Shown here one piece after another: positions 39,591-49,977 of a stretch of 64,000 nt of DNA. A model generated the notes under the pieces. That model saw only the letters and a list, made by a program, of their open reading frames with translations, ran no database searches and was not told the origin of the DNA. Both the position numbers and the translations under genes were made by a program. Source of the stretch: an uncultured Clostridia bacterium (GTDB lineage Bacteria > Bacillota > Clostridia > Oscillospirales > Acutalibacteraceae); NCBI GenBank assembly GCA_945874765.1, contig CAMCHQ010000004.1, positions 62,001-126,000 on the forward strand, in the 5' to 3' direction. How positions within the stretch are numbered: the stretch's first letter is position 1; every line of letters begins with the position of its first letter.

Positions 39591-42128
39591 ATGGCAACGA
39601 AAAAAACAAATAAAAAAACTACAAACAGAAAACAGAATACTTCCAAAAAAAGACCTAACGAAAAGCAAAGAATATCAAATCGAGCCGATACAATTCGTGT
39701 AACAGAAATTGCTTTGGTTGCCGTTTCCGTTATACTTTTCTGCCTTGCTATTGTTTCGGGCAACGGTGTTTGGAATGTTTTGCATAATGTGTATGTCGGC
39801 ATATTCGGTATGTTTGCCGCTATTGTTTTGCCGCTTTTGACGATTGTTGTTACCGTTATTTTTTCGGCAAAAGGCGACGAGGTATATGGCTATACCGCTA
39901 AAATAATCGAAGCTTTTGTAATGGTTTTCATTCTTGCAACATTTATTCACGTTGTTAAAAATCCAACGGGTGACGCATTTAAGGAAACTATAATTAACAG
40001 TTATCAATCGGCTGGTTTCGAATTTAACGGCGGCTTTATCGGCGCTGTTTTCGGCTGGCTTTTGCTTACTCTCGGTAAAGTTCCGGCTGTTATCATTTGT
40101 GTCGTACTTTTTATAGTCGATTTGCTTCTTATGACGGGACTTACCGTATTTCAGTTTGTTGCGGGTGCGGCTAAACCGGCAAAGGCTACATACGAAAAGG
40201 TAGCTCCGGCTATTGAAGAGCGTATTGAACGCAGAAGAATGAATAAAGAAAATATTGATGTTCCGCTTGACGCTCAGCCACCCGAGGAAGAAAATAAAAA
40301 GCCTAAGTCAAGAAAGAAAAAAGATACCTCTAAGGATGAGGAAATGACTAAGGTTCCTAAGGAAATTATTGACGAGATAAATCGTGAAAATTCCAATATA
40401 GAAATGCTTAAAAATGCCACGGGAAAGAAAGAAGAGAAAAAGCCTAAGAGCATTGATGAAATAGTAAAGGACGCTTCTGAGGATAAGCCTAAGGAGAAAA
40501 AGGCTGAAAAAAGCGAGGATTTCACTGTTTCAAAAGAAGCAATGGAATCGGGTATCAGCGATTATAAACTTCCGCCTGTTGACCTTCTCAGTCAGCCGCA
40601 GAAAAAGTCTACTGCCGATATCAGCGGCGAACTTAAAGAAAATGCGCAAAGGCTTATTGAAACTCTTCGTTCGTTTAATGTCAACGCTACTATTACGGAT
40701 ATATCACGTGGACCTACGGTTACAAGATATGAGCTTAAGCCGGCAGCAGGTGTTCGTATTTCAAAGATAACCAATCTTGCCGACGATATTGCGCTTAATC
40801 TTGCCGCTACCCACGTTCGTATAGAAGCGCCTATTCCGGGTAAAGCCGCTGTAGGTATAGAGGTTCCGAATACTGTTAAAAATACCGTTTCTATGCGTGA
40901 ACTTATCGATACTCCCGAGTTTTATGAGCAGCGTTCGCTTCTCTCTGCCGGTATCGGTAAAGATATTGCGGGTAATTGCGTTTATTGCGATATTGCAAAA
41001 ATGCCTCACCTTCTTGTTGCAGGTACTACAGGCTCAGGTAAATCGGTTTGTATGAACTCGATTATCGCATCTATTCTTTACAGAGCAAAGCCTGATGAGG
41101 TTAAATTCTTGATGATTGACCCTAAGCAGGTTGAATTTTCTAAATATGCAAATATTCCGCACCTTCTTGTCCCTGTTGTAACCGACCCACGTAAGGCTGC
41201 CGGTGCACTCGGCTGGGCTGTAAGCGAAATGCTTCAACGTTATCAAAAACTTTCGCAAATAGGTGTTCGTGATATTGAGGGATATAATAAATACGTTCAA
41301 AAACACGAGGATATGGAATCTATGCCTAAAATCTGTATCTTTATCGATGAGTTTGCGGATTTGATGATGGCTGCTCCTAAAGAGGTTGAGGACTCTGTTT
41401 GCCGTCTTGCGCAAATGGCTCGTGCTGTCGGTATGCACCTTGTTATTGCCACTCAAAGACCGTCTGTTGACGTAATTACAGGTCTTATCAAGGCTAACAT
41501 TTCATCAAGAATTGCACTTACAGTTTCATCTCAAATTGACTCACGTACTATTCTTGACGCTGCAGGAGCGGAGAAACTTCTCGGTCACGGCGATATGCTT
41601 TATAATCCTGTCGGCGCTTCAAAACCGCTTCGTGTTCAGGGTTGTTTCATTTCAGACGAAGAGGTTGAGGCTCTTTGCGACTTCGTTAAAAATCAGGGTG
41701 AAAGCCAGTATGATGAGGAAATTGCCAAAGAAATCGAGGCTAAGGCGGTTCAGGATAAGAAATCTTCTCCGTTTGAAGATGACGGCGACGGCGAACAGCT
41801 TGATGTTCTTTTCGATAAGGCAGTTGATATTGTTCTTGAAACAGGTACTGCTTCCACTTCGTTTTTACAGCGTAAACTTTCAGTCGGATATGCACGTGGC
41901 GCTAAGATAATCGACCAGCTTGAAGAAAAAGGCATTATCGGTCCTGCTAACGGCTCAAAGGGAAGAGAAATACTTATTAACCGTCAGCAGTGGCTTGAAA
42001 TGCAGGCTTATTCGTCAAATAAAACTCCGTTTACTGCCGAAAATACCGAGCAGATGTCATTTGATGAGGAAAATGTTGAAGATGACGGCGTTGTAACCGA
42101 AAATTATGACGATTTGGACGAAGAATAA
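39591..42128 (+). CDS. ftsK: FtsK/SpoIIIE DNA translocase
   Basis: HLLVAGTTGSGKSVCMNSII, ICIFIDEFADLMM, gamma domain ASTSFLQRKLSVGYARGAKIIDQLEEKGIIGPANGSKGREIL. Confidence 0.95.
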   Translation: MATKKTNKKTTNRKQNTSKKRPNEKQRISNRADTIRVTEIALVAVSVILFCLAIVSGNGVWNVLHNVYVGIFGMFAAIVLPLLTIVVTVIFSAKGDEVYGYTAKIIEAFVMVFILATFIHVVKNPTGDAFKETIINSYQSAGFEFNGGFIGAVFGWLLLTLGKVPAVIICVVLFIVDLLLMTGLTVFQFVAGAAKPAKATYEKVAPAIEERIERRRMNKENIDVPLDAQPPEEENKKPKSRKKKDTSKDEEMTKVPKEIIDEINRENSNIEMLKNATGKKEEKKPKSIDEIVKDASEDKPKEKKAEKSEDFTVSKEAMESGISDYKLPPVDLLSQPQKKSTADISGELKENAQRLIETLRSFNVNATITDISRGPTVTRYELKPAAGVRISKITNLADDIALNLAATHVRIEAPIPGKAAVGIEVPNTVKNTVSMRELIDTPEFYEQRSLLSAGIGKDIAGNCVYCDIAKMPHLLVAGTTGSGKSVCMNSIIASILYRAKPDEVKFLMIDPKQVEFSKYANIPHLLVPVVTDPRKAAGALGWAVSEMLQRYQKLSQIGVRDIEGYNKYVQKHEDMESMPKICIFIDEFADLMMAAPKEVEDSVCRLAQMARAVGMHLVIATQRPSVDVITGLIKANISSRIALTVSSQIDSRTILDAAGAEKLLGHGDMLYNPVGASKPLRVQGCFISDEEVEALCDFVKNQGESQYDEEIAKEIEAKAVQDKKSSPFEDDGDGEQLDVLFDKAVDIVLETGTASTSFLQRKLSVGYARGAKIIDQLEEKGIIGPANGSKGREILINRQQWLEMQAYSSNKTPFTAENTEQMSFDEENVEDDGVVTENYDDLDEE

Positions 42129-42188
42129 CAGATTTTACTTGAATTATAATTTATACAGTTGTATAATTGAACTGCTTAGAGGAAATGT

Positions 42189-44072
42189 ATGAATGATTTT
42201 CTACCAATAAATAAAAAGGATATGCTTGAACGTGGGTGGCAGGACGTCGATTTCGTTTTTGTAACAGGCGACAGTTACGTTGACCATCCTTCGTTCGGTG
42301 TAGCTATACTCACAAGGCTTCTTGAAAATGAGGGGTACAGAGTTGCCGTGTTAAGCCAGCCTAATTGGAAAAAAGACGGCGATTTCACTCAATTCGGCCG
42401 CCCACGTTTGGCTTTTATGGTAACAAGCGGTAATATCGATTCAATGGTTGCTCATTATACCGCAGCTAAAAGATTAAGGCACGATGATGCTTATACCGCA
42501 GGCGGTGTTTCGGGTAAAAGACCTGACCGTGCAGTCATTGTCTACTCAAATATTATAAAAAGAATTTATCCCGATTGTCCCGTTATTATCGGCGGTCTTG
42601 AGGCGTCGCTTCGCAGATTTGCTCATTACGATTATTGGGACGATGCAATAAGACCGAGTATTTTAATTGATTCTAAGGCTGATTTGCTCACATTCGGTAT
42701 GGGTGAAAAGCAAACGGTTGAAATTGCAAAAAGGCTTGATAAAGGCGAAGATATTTCAAATATGCACGATATTCTCGGTACGTGCTACACTTGCCCGAAC
42801 AGCGAAACTCCTTATGACGGTGTCGAAGTACCAAGCCTTGATAATGTAATTAACAGTAAAAAGGAATATGCCAAGTCTTGCAGAATCGAGCAGGACGAGC
42901 AAGACCATATTCGTGGCAGACTTATTAAGCAAAAGCACGGCAAGGTAATGGTTGTTCAAAATAAACCTATGCCGCCTCTTACTCAAAAGGAACTTGATAA
43001 GGTTTATTCTCTGCCTTATACAAGAGCTTATCACCCGTCATATGAAAAACTCGGCGGTGTGCCCGGTATTAAGGAAGTTGAATTTTCAATTACCCATAAC
43101 CGTGGTTGTTTCGGCGCTTGCAATTTCTGCTCAATTGCTTTTCATCAGGGAAGATATGTTACCTCCCGTTCAAAAAAGAGCATTTTGGCAGAGGCTGAGA
43201 AACTTACACATATGCCTAATTTTAAAGGCTATATTCACGATATCGGCGGGCCTACCGCTAACTTTAGAAAGCCGTCTTGTACTTTTCAAGAGGAACACGG
43301 ACTTTGTAAGGGTAAAAAGTGCCTTGCACCTAAGCCTTGTAAAAATTTGAGCGTTGACCACAGTGAATATCTTGATATTCTTCGTCAGGTTCGTTCGCTT
43401 CCCAAGGTTAAAAAAGTCTTTATCAGAAGCGGTATAAGATACGATTATCTGCTTGAAGATAAGGACGATACATTTTTCAGAGAACTTGTTGAGCATCACG
43501 TGTCCGGTCAACTTAAAGTTGCGCCGGAACATTGCTCCGCTTCCGTTCTTGATAAGATGGGCAAGCCTCATATTGAAGCGTATATCAAGTTTTCGCACAG
43601 ATATTTTGAATATACGGGTGAGATTAATAAAGAACAGTATTTAGTGCCTTACCTTATGTCCTCTCACCCCGGTTCAACACTTGACGATGCAATTGAACTT
43701 GCTCTGTTTTTAAAGAAAAATCATATCAGACCCGAGCAGGTTCAGGACTTTTATCCTACGCCGGGCACTATTTCAACTTGTATGTTTTATACCGAGCTTG
43801 ATCCGTACACAATGGAAAAAGTATATGTCGCAAAAAGCGAACATGATAAAGCGCTTCAAAGAGCACTTCTTCAGTATTTCAACCCTAAAAATCAAAAACT
43901 TGTCGAAGAAGCGCTCAAACGTGCAAAGCGTTACGATTTGATTGGCTTCGACAGCAAATGTCTTGTTAAACCTACACACCCGTCGAATCAGGCAAATAAA
44001 AATAACAGATATCAAAATAAAAATTCACATAAAAATAACTTTTCTAAGAAAAGCAGGGGTAAAAGAAGATGA
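42189..44072 (+). CDS. YgiQ family radical SAM protein
   Basis: ITHNRGCFGACNFCSIAFHQGRYVTSRS, VIVYSNIIKRIYPDCPVIIGGLEASLRR. Confidence 0.93.
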   Translation: MNDFLPINKKDMLERGWQDVDFVFVTGDSYVDHPSFGVAILTRLLENEGYRVAVLSQPNWKKDGDFTQFGRPRLAFMVTSGNIDSMVAHYTAAKRLRHDDAYTAGGVSGKRPDRAVIVYSNIIKRIYPDCPVIIGGLEASLRRFAHYDYWDDAIRPSILIDSKADLLTFGMGEKQTVEIAKRLDKGEDISNMHDILGTCYTCPNSETPYDGVEVPSLDNVINSKKEYAKSCRIEQDEQDHIRGRLIKQKHGKVMVVQNKPMPPLTQKELDKVYSLPYTRAYHPSYEKLGGVPGIKEVEFSITHNRGCFGACNFCSIAFHQGRYVTSRSKKSILAEAEKLTHMPNFKGYIHDIGGPTANFRKPSCTFQEEHGLCKGKKCLAPKPCKNLSVDHSEYLDILRQVRSLPKVKKVFIRSGIRYDYLLEDKDDTFFRELVEHHVSGQLKVAPEHCSASVLDKMGKPHIEAYIKFSHRYFEYTGEINKEQYLVPYLMSSHPGSTLDDAIELALFLKKNHIRPEQVQDFYPTPGTISTCMFYTELDPYTMEKVYVAKSEHDKALQRALLQYFNPKNQKLVEEALKRAKRYDLIGFDSKCLVKPTHPSNQANKNNRYQNKNSHKNNFSKKSRGKRR

Positions 44073-44524
44073 ATTCTTCAAAACGGCAAAGCATAATAGC
44101 TATATCAATTGCCTGTATTGTTGTTGCGGCTTTACTTACCTTTTATGGGCTTTCACGTTCAAAAGTAAACGAAGTGGCACTTAACGATTTGCAAAGTTCT
44201 CTTTCTTCAAGCACTTTGGAAAATTCTTTTGATAATCAAAGTAAAACTTCCACTAAAGACGCAAGTCAAAACAGTCAAACAACAGTGCTCAATACCGAAA
44301 AAGCGCAGTCAACATCGGCAAAAAACACAACGTATCCCATCAATTTGAATACGTGCACATATGACGATTTGGTTTCGATTGACGGAATCGGTGATTCAAG
44401 AGCGCAGGCAATTTTAGAATATCGTGATTATCTCGGCGGATATACGGATGTATCTCAGCTAAAGGATATAAGAGGTATCGGTGATGCGACGTTTGCTAAA
44501 ATTGAGCCGTATGTTACAGTATGA
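44069..44524 (+). CDS. comEA: ComEA-like helix-hairpin-helix protein
   Basis: N-terminal TM, INLNTCTYDDLVSIDGIGDSRAQAILEYRDYLGGYTDVSQLKDIRGIGDATFAKIEPYVTV. Confidence 0.88.
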   Translation: MNSSKRQSIIAISIACIVVAALLTFYGLSRSKVNEVALNDLQSSLSSSTLENSFDNQSKTSTKDASQNSQTTVLNTEKAQSTSAKNTTYPINLNTCTYDDLVSIDGIGDSRAQAILEYRDYLGGYTDVSQLKDIRGIGDATFAKIEPYVTV

Positions 44525-45240
44525 TTAGTGATTTTAAGATTGTTTTAGAAAAAATATCAAATATATTTTTCACCAAAAGATGTGAATTTTGCGGTGAAGT
44601 AATCGAATTTGATAAAACGGTTTGCGGTGATTGCTTATTTTTGCCTGTTAATAAACCGCCTTATTGCATTTATTGCGGTTTGAGTAAGGATAAATGCAAT
44701 TGCGATAAGCATAAAAATGAATATAAGCAGGTAATAGCACCGTATCTTTATCAAGACAGTGTTAAAAGAGCTGTTTTGAATTTCAAGAGTGCATATATGC
44801 CGTTTCTTTCAAAACGCTTCGGTGCAGATATTGCAAAATGCATAACCGAAAATTATTTTATGGAATTTGATATGGTTACATATACTCCTCTTTCTAAGAA
44901 ATCGCTTAGGAAAAGGGATTATAATCAAGCTTATTTACTGGCACGGGAAGTTTCAAAAAGACTTGATATTCCGTTAGTTGATTTGCTTATCAAAGTAAGG
45001 AAAACCGATGAACAAAAAACATTGAGTGCACAAAAACGTAAAACCAATGTTTACGGTGCATTTGATTTAAAGGATAAAGACATTGTTTTCGGCAAGCGAA
45101 TTTTGCTGATTGACGATGTTAAAACTACAGGCTCAACACTTAATGAATGTGCCAAAATGCTTAATATTTACGGCGCTGAAAGTGTTTGGGCGGCAACACT
45201 TGCTGTCGCTGTGCCTAAAGAAAAAGGGGATAGAAAATGA
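44521..45240 (+). CDS. comFC: ComFC-like phosphoribosyltransferase
   Basis: Zn-ribbon CEFCGEV..CGDC, ILLIDDVKTTGSTLNECAKML. Confidence 0.88.
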   Translation: MISDFKIVLEKISNIFFTKRCEFCGEVIEFDKTVCGDCLFLPVNKPPYCIYCGLSKDKCNCDKHKNEYKQVIAPYLYQDSVKRAVLNFKSAYMPFLSKRFGADIAKCITENYFMEFDMVTYTPLSKKSLRKRDYNQAYLLAREVSKRLDIPLVDLLIKVRKTDEQKTLSAQKRKTNVYGAFDLKDKDIVFGKRILLIDDVKTTGSTLNECAKMLNIYGAESVWAATLAVAVPKEKGDRK

Positions 45241-46568
45241 AAAAATTATTATCTGTATTGCTTGCTTTAATGCTCATTTTTTTGTGTGCGTGCAGTGCGC
45301 AAGGTAAAGAAGACCATCAATTGACCTCAAGAATTGACGGCTTAATAGAGGAAACTAAAGTGGAGTGGAGTGACGATAATACCGCTACCGTTTCATTTGA
45401 CAGGCATTTTGTTAATAATGTTGTAATCAAGCTTAAAAAAGCAGTATCGTCACCGCTTAAAATATATAACGGTGAAAATATGATTTATGAGCAGGAAAAC
45501 AACAGTACATATAAGTATTGCTCATTTTCTCCTACAGAGTCTACTTCTTTAAAATTAGAACTTGAGGGCGGCAAGCAAAACGTTAAATCAATTTCGGTTT
45601 ACGAAAACGATAACGAGCCTGACAGTGATTTCAGAGTTACTACATATATTCTTGCGGATAAAATTCAAAATATTGACGCTTTAAAATCATATACTTTTGA
45701 TACAATTACAGATGTTATTCTTTTCTCTTGTGTTAATTTCGATTCCGACGGTGAACTTCAATATAATGACAGTGAGGATATTTCGGGCAGAAAGATGCTT
45801 AAAACCGCTCTTTCAAATTTAAAGAGTGTTATAGGTGACAGAGATGTTAATATCTATGTCAATATTTTAGGCCCCGCCGCAGATGACGGAATAAGCGATT
45901 GGAAATCGCAGATGGAAAATAAGGCTCAAAAATATACAAAAGCCTTTGAAAATACCGAGCTTACAACTCAAATTAACGATTTGCTCAACGAGTATAATCT
46001 TGACGGTGTGTTCTTTGATTATGAAAATCCTATCAAGGCAAAGTATTGGAAACCTTACAGTGATTTTATTGTCAGCCTTGACTCCGAGCTTGGTGATAAA
46101 AAAATAGGTCTTGCAATGGCTGATTGGGATATAGGTCTTTCAAAAGAAGCTATGCAATGCGTCGATATGGTTGAAATGATGGAATATGACCTCTTTGATG
46201 ACAGCGGCGACCACTCCTCGTTCGACAGCGCTCAAAAGGGTATAGAGAAATTTATTGACGCCGGTTTTGACAGTAAAGTTCTTGACCTCGGTATTCCGTT
46301 TTACGGCAGACCTGTTGACAAAGGCGAACATTGGTATAATTACGGCGATTATTCAAAAGTTTTAGGTAAATATTCAAATAAGACCGAAATTGACGGAAAA
46401 GAGGCATATTTTAATTCCTATCAGCTTGTTTATGATAAAACCTCACTTGCTATTGACTATGACCTCGGCGGTGTGATGGTATTCAGGTATGCATGCGATG
46501 ATTTAAATCATAAGGATATGTCACTTTTCACTGCGATTAATCAAAGCATTAACGACAGAATCGGTTAA
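45237..46568 (+). CDS. GH18 family lipoprotein
   Basis: Lipobox-like LIFLCACS; catalytic LDGVFFDYEN; LGIPFYGR. Confidence 0.85.
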   Translation: MKKLLSVLLALMLIFLCACSAQGKEDHQLTSRIDGLIEETKVEWSDDNTATVSFDRHFVNNVVIKLKKAVSSPLKIYNGENMIYEQENNSTYKYCSFSPTESTSLKLELEGGKQNVKSISVYENDNEPDSDFRVTTYILADKIQNIDALKSYTFDTITDVILFSCVNFDSDGELQYNDSEDISGRKMLKTALSNLKSVIGDRDVNIYVNILGPAADDGISDWKSQMENKAQKYTKAFENTELTTQINDLLNEYNLDGVFFDYENPIKAKYWKPYSDFIVSLDSELGDKKIGLAMADWDIGLSKEAMQCVDMVEMMEYDLFDDSGDHSSFDSAQKGIEKFIDAGFDSKVLDLGIPFYGRPVDKGEHWYNYGDYSKVLGKYSNKTEIDGKEAYFNSYQLVYDKTSLAIDYDLGGVMVFRYACDDLNHKDMSLFTAINQSINDRIG

Positions 46569-46571
46569 TTT

Positions 46572-46615
46572 ATAACGGCTCGAAAAGTATATTTCGCTTT
46601 TTGAGCCGTTTTTTA
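46572..46615 (+). terminator. Terminator AACGGCTCGAAAA..TTTTGAGCCGTTTTTT
   Basis: Inverted repeat with T-tract after the GH18 gene. Confidence 0.85.
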
Positions 46616-46693
46616 CTAAATCTTTACTATTTTCTATTTATTTTTTTATCAGTTTGTGATATTATACATCTCGGAAATAAGAGAGGTTAAATT

Positions 46694-48232
46694 ATGACTA
46701 AAAAGAAATTGATTAATGTAATAGTTATTTTAGCTGCATTTCTCGGCTTTATTTATATTATGTCAACAATTCCGTTTTGCAGCGACGATTGGGCTTGGGG
46801 CGCTTCTGTAGGTGCACAAAGGCTTGCAACTCATTTTAGAGGATATAACGGCAGATATCTCGGCAATTTGCTTATTTTGCTTCTTACAAAATCTAATTTT
46901 ATTAAAACGGTAGGAATGGCTGTCGTTTCGTTTTCCGTAGTATATTTGATTTATAAATATATCGGTGACGGTAAGCTTTTTTATTTCGTTTTTGCGCTTT
47001 TTTTGCTTGTTATAATGCCGTCGAATATTATAAGGCAAACTATGGCTTGGGCTTCGGGTCTTGCAAACTATATTCCTCCTATTGCCCTTACTCTTCTTTA
47101 TCTCGTTATTGTTAAAAATATTTTCGATAAGGACAAGCCTAAGTACAATAACTTGCTTATTCCCGTCTCATTCGTTGTCGGCGTGTGCGGCAATCTTTTT
47201 ATGGAGCACGTAACTATAATGAATGTTGTTGTTTCAATAGGCGTTATTGTTTATTCTTATATTAAATTTAAGACTTTTTTCAAAGTGCACGTGTTTAATT
47301 TCTTGGGAAATATTTGCGGCGCAGCTATAATGTTTTCAAATTCCGCTTACGGTATTATTTCCTCGGGCGGCGACGGATATCGAAGTGTGGCAGGGGAGAA
47401 GGAAAACCTTTTTTCTTGGCTTTTAAAGAGTATTGACAGGGTGTGTACCCGTTCGGTCGAAAGTAATGCTTTAATCAATATTCTTATCAGTATTTTGCTT
47501 TTGACAATAGTTCTTAATATAACCAAGAAGTGTGAAATGAAAAAAGGCAAAAAGCGCTTTTTGCTTTCTTGTGTAATTTTTGATTTTGCATATACCGTAT
47601 TTGTTTTTATTAAAGAGTATGTACGTTTTCCGGCAGGTACATTTAATTCACCTGCAATGAATATTATAAGGTGCGTATTGGCTACAATATTTATTGTCAG
47701 CTTAATTGTAGTTCCTCTTGTTGCGTATGAGGATAAGGACAGAGCATTTAAAGCCGTTATCCCTATTTTGGCTGAAAGCGTACTTATTGTTCCGCTTCTT
47801 GTTGTTTCTCCTGTAACGGGACGTTGCTTTTATCCGCCTTATGTTATGTTTATGCTTTATTCCTGCGAGCTTATGAGATTCGTTATGGAAAATTATGTGA
47901 ACAGCTCTAAGGTTAAGAAAACTATTTATACTTTGGTTGTTGTCGGCGCAATAATCGGCTCCGTATTTTATACCGTTAAGTATACCGAGGTCAGAGCGTT
48001 TGAAAAGGAAAGAAATTCTTTTGTAAGCGCTCAAATTGAAGAGGGTAATAAAACGGTTTATCTTCCGCATTATCCGGCTTATCTTGAAAATTACACCGAG
48101 GGCACAACTCCGAGACCTTACAGTTGGTACAGCCTTTGGGAAAAGAGATATAAAGATTTTTACGGCATTGACCAAAATATCTCAATCGAAACTATAAGCT
48201 ATTCTCAATATAAACAAATGAAGAATAAATAA
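46694..48232 (+). CDS. Polytopic membrane protein (DUF6056-like)
   Basis: CSDDWAWG...NGRYLGNL motif and multiple TM segments. Confidence 0.7.
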   Translation: MTKKKLINVIVILAAFLGFIYIMSTIPFCSDDWAWGASVGAQRLATHFRGYNGRYLGNLLILLLTKSNFIKTVGMAVVSFSVVYLIYKYIGDGKLFYFVFALFLLVIMPSNIIRQTMAWASGLANYIPPIALTLLYLVIVKNIFDKDKPKYNNLLIPVSFVVGVCGNLFMEHVTIMNVVVSIGVIVYSYIKFKTFFKVHVFNFLGNICGAAIMFSNSAYGIISSGGDGYRSVAGEKENLFSWLLKSIDRVCTRSVESNALINILISILLLTIVLNITKKCEMKKGKKRFLLSCVIFDFAYTVFVFIKEYVRFPAGTFNSPAMNIIRCVLATIFIVSLIVVPLVAYEDKDRAFKAVIPILAESVLIVPLLVVSPVTGRCFYPPYVMFMLYSCELMRFVMENYVNSSKVKKTIYTLVVVGAIIGSVFYTVKYTEVRAFEKERNSFVSAQIEEGNKTVYLPHYPAYLENYTEGTTPRPYSWYSLWEKRYKDFYGIDQNISIETISYSQYKQMKNK

Positions 48233-48238
48233 TATATT

Positions 48239-48281
48239 AAAATCCCGCAGCAACAGATTTTCTGAAGCTACGGGATTTTTT
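48239..48281. terminator. Hairpin AAAATCCCG..CGGGATTTTTT
   Basis: Inverted repeat between convergent genes. Confidence 0.75.
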
Positions 48282-48792
48282 AGTTATTGTTGTATTTGAA
48301 AATATAGTAAAATTCGCTTAAAACGTCATCAACGCTTTTCTTGCTTATGGCTAAAACTACAATGTTTATAATTACTGCGACGGCTGTTATTGCAATAAAC
48401 GGAATTTTAAGCGAGGTGTTAAATAATACTGCTAAGAGAATAATTGCAACAACTAATACCAAAAGACTTAATGCAAAATAAAAACTATTGTATTTTGATT
48501 TTACTTTAATATTGACGCAGGCACTTTTTTCGTCACCGTCAAAACTTATCTTGCTCAGAGGGGCAGAACGGTAATATCTGTCATTTTCAACGTTTCCTAT
48601 GTAACGTGCGGTATATTTCCCGTCATCATCAACGACTCCGGTGAATTTTTTGCCGTTGTAATCTGTATGTATGATTCTGGTTGAAAGCGTGTATCCTGCT
48701 TTGTGCATATCATAAAATTCTTTTTCAAAAAGTGCGATTGCCTCATCACGGCTCATATTGAGCTTTATACTGTCATCAGCGGTAAAAAACAT
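48280..48792 (-). CDS. Uncharacterised two-TM protein
   Basis: Intact ORF with RBS; two adjacent hydrophobic segments. Confidence 0.6.
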   Translation of the reverse strand: MFFTADDSIKLNMSRDEAIALFEKEFYDMHKAGYTLSTRIIHTDYNGKKFTGVVDDDGKYTARYIGNVENDRYYRSAPLSKISFDGDEKSACVNIKVKSKYNSFYFALSLLVLVVAIILLAVLFNTSLKIPFIAITAVAVIINIVVLAISKKSVDDVLSEFYYIFKYNNN

Positions 48793-48887
48793 AACTTGTC
48801 CCTCCTCTTTTTATTAAAAATAACATATTGTTAAATAATTGTCAATATGTTTTATGTAAGGTATGGCGTAACCATACCCGAAAAGCT

Positions 48888-49457
48888 TTATGCTATTCTT
48901 ATTACCGAAAAATACGAACCTACAGTGGGTGAGGAGGTTGTAATTCTGCCCGATACAACTCTAAGCGCAACTGTTGAATTTGTATTAGCCGGCACGTTTA
49001 CAATATAACTGCCGTTAGATGTTCCGACTTCGCTGTCGGGAACTATTTTGCTGTTTGGGTCAACCGTGCCGTTAATCGCAAGTCCTAATACCGCTTCATT
49101 TGCCGCAGAGCCCGTAACTTGATAGTTGAGAAGATAGGTTCTGCCTGTTTCACCGCCTGAAAGAGTGATTAAACCGTCGTTGTTTATAATGCCTGCCGTG
49201 TCTGTGTTATAAAGCGTTGAGGGATAAGCGATATTTTCTCCTGCACCATAGGTTGCACCGTCGGCTGAGTTGTTATAAAACTGAGCATACGAGGCAGTCG
49301 GCACCGTAAGAGGCGGTTGCGGCGGATTTGGCGGATAGCAGCAATAGGGTACTAACCGCTCAATATATCTGATGTTGCAGTCGTTTTCACAGCATACGTT
49401 TGATGATGAATAAATATTTGTGTCTAAATTTTCAAGATTTCTTTTATTGCAACTCAT
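48888..49457 (-). CDS. Cys-rich/Pro-rich N-terminus plus BclA C-terminal-like jelly-roll domain; putative spore-surface protein
   Basis: CCYPPNPPQPPLTVPTASYAQFYNNSADGATYGAGENIAYPST...GLITLSGGETGRTYLLNYQVTG. Confidence 0.65.
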   Translation of the reverse strand: MSCNKRNLENLDTNIYSSSNVCCENDCNIRYIERLVPYCCYPPNPPQPPLTVPTASYAQFYNNSADGATYGAGENIAYPSTLYNTDTAGIINNDGLITLSGGETGRTYLLNYQVTGSAANEAVLGLAINGTVDPNSKIVPDSEVGTSNGSYIVNVPANTNSTVALRVVSGRITTSSPTVGSYFSVIRIA

Positions 49458-49580
49458 ATTAATTATTTCCTTTCATATATTCGGCTTTTAAACCGTAATA
49501 TATAATATGAAAATAATAAAAAAACGATAAAATCTATTGAAATTATTTTTTCAATATGGTAATATATGCAAGTCAAATGT

Positions 49581-49663
49581 GCGGGTATGGTGGAATTGGC
49601 AGACACGCAAGATTTAGGATCTTGTGGGAGACCGTGCAGGTTCAAGTCCTGTTACCCGCACCA
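49581..49663 (+). tRNA. tRNA-Leu (anticodon UAG), CCA encoded
   Basis: GCGGGTATGGTGGAATTGGCAGACACGCAAGATTTAGGATCTTGTG...GGTTCAAGTCCTGTTACCCGCACCA. Confidence 0.96.
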
Positions 49664-49670
49664 TATAAAA

Positions 49671-49746
49671 CGGGGTGTGGCGCAGTTGGTAGCGCACTAG
49701 ACTGGGGGTCTAGGGGCCGCAAGTTCAAGTCTTGTCACTCCGACCA
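49671..49746 (+). tRNA. tRNA-Pro (anticodon GGG), CCA encoded
   Basis: CGGGGTGTGGCGCAGTTGGTAGCGCACTAGACTGGGGGTCTAG...GTTCAAGTCTTGTCACTCCGACCA. Confidence 0.95.
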
Positions 49747-49748
49747 AA

Positions 49749-49772
49749 AGGGCTACTTTTCAGTAGCCCTTG
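49749..49772 (+). terminator. Terminator AGGGCTACTTTTCAGTAGCCCT
   Basis: Inverted repeat after tRNA-Pro; a second hairpin AAAAACCGCC..GGCGGTTTTT follows near 49793-49817. Confidence 0.8.
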
Positions 49773-49923
49773 TTTTATACCTTAAAGTGCAAAAAACCGC
49801 CATTTTAGGCGGTTTTTCTTATTTTTATATGTTGTTATTTGTTTTTTACTAAATGAATGTTGTAGGACTAATTGCTCCCTTTATTGCTCCCATAAAAATA
49901 TTATGATTTTTTTATAAAAAGCC

Positions 49924-49952
49924 TTGACAAATACACACTAAATGTGTATAAT
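49924..49952 (+). promoter_or_regulatory. hicAB promoter (TTGACA-17-TATAAT) with internal palindrome ATACACA-CTAAA-TGTGTAT
   Basis: TTGACA 49924-49929, TATAAT 49947-49952, inverted repeat 49931-49949. Confidence 0.85.
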
Positions 49953-49977
49953 AGTAATTGTAAGGAGGAGGTGAGCT

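Noticed and set aside
49463-49645. 60-aa ORF antisense to tRNA-Leu(UAG), and 49556..49852 plus ORF across both tRNAs
   Set aside because: Translation of tRNA sequence (e.g. GCGAVGSALDWGSRGRKFKSCHSDQ), a common artefact.
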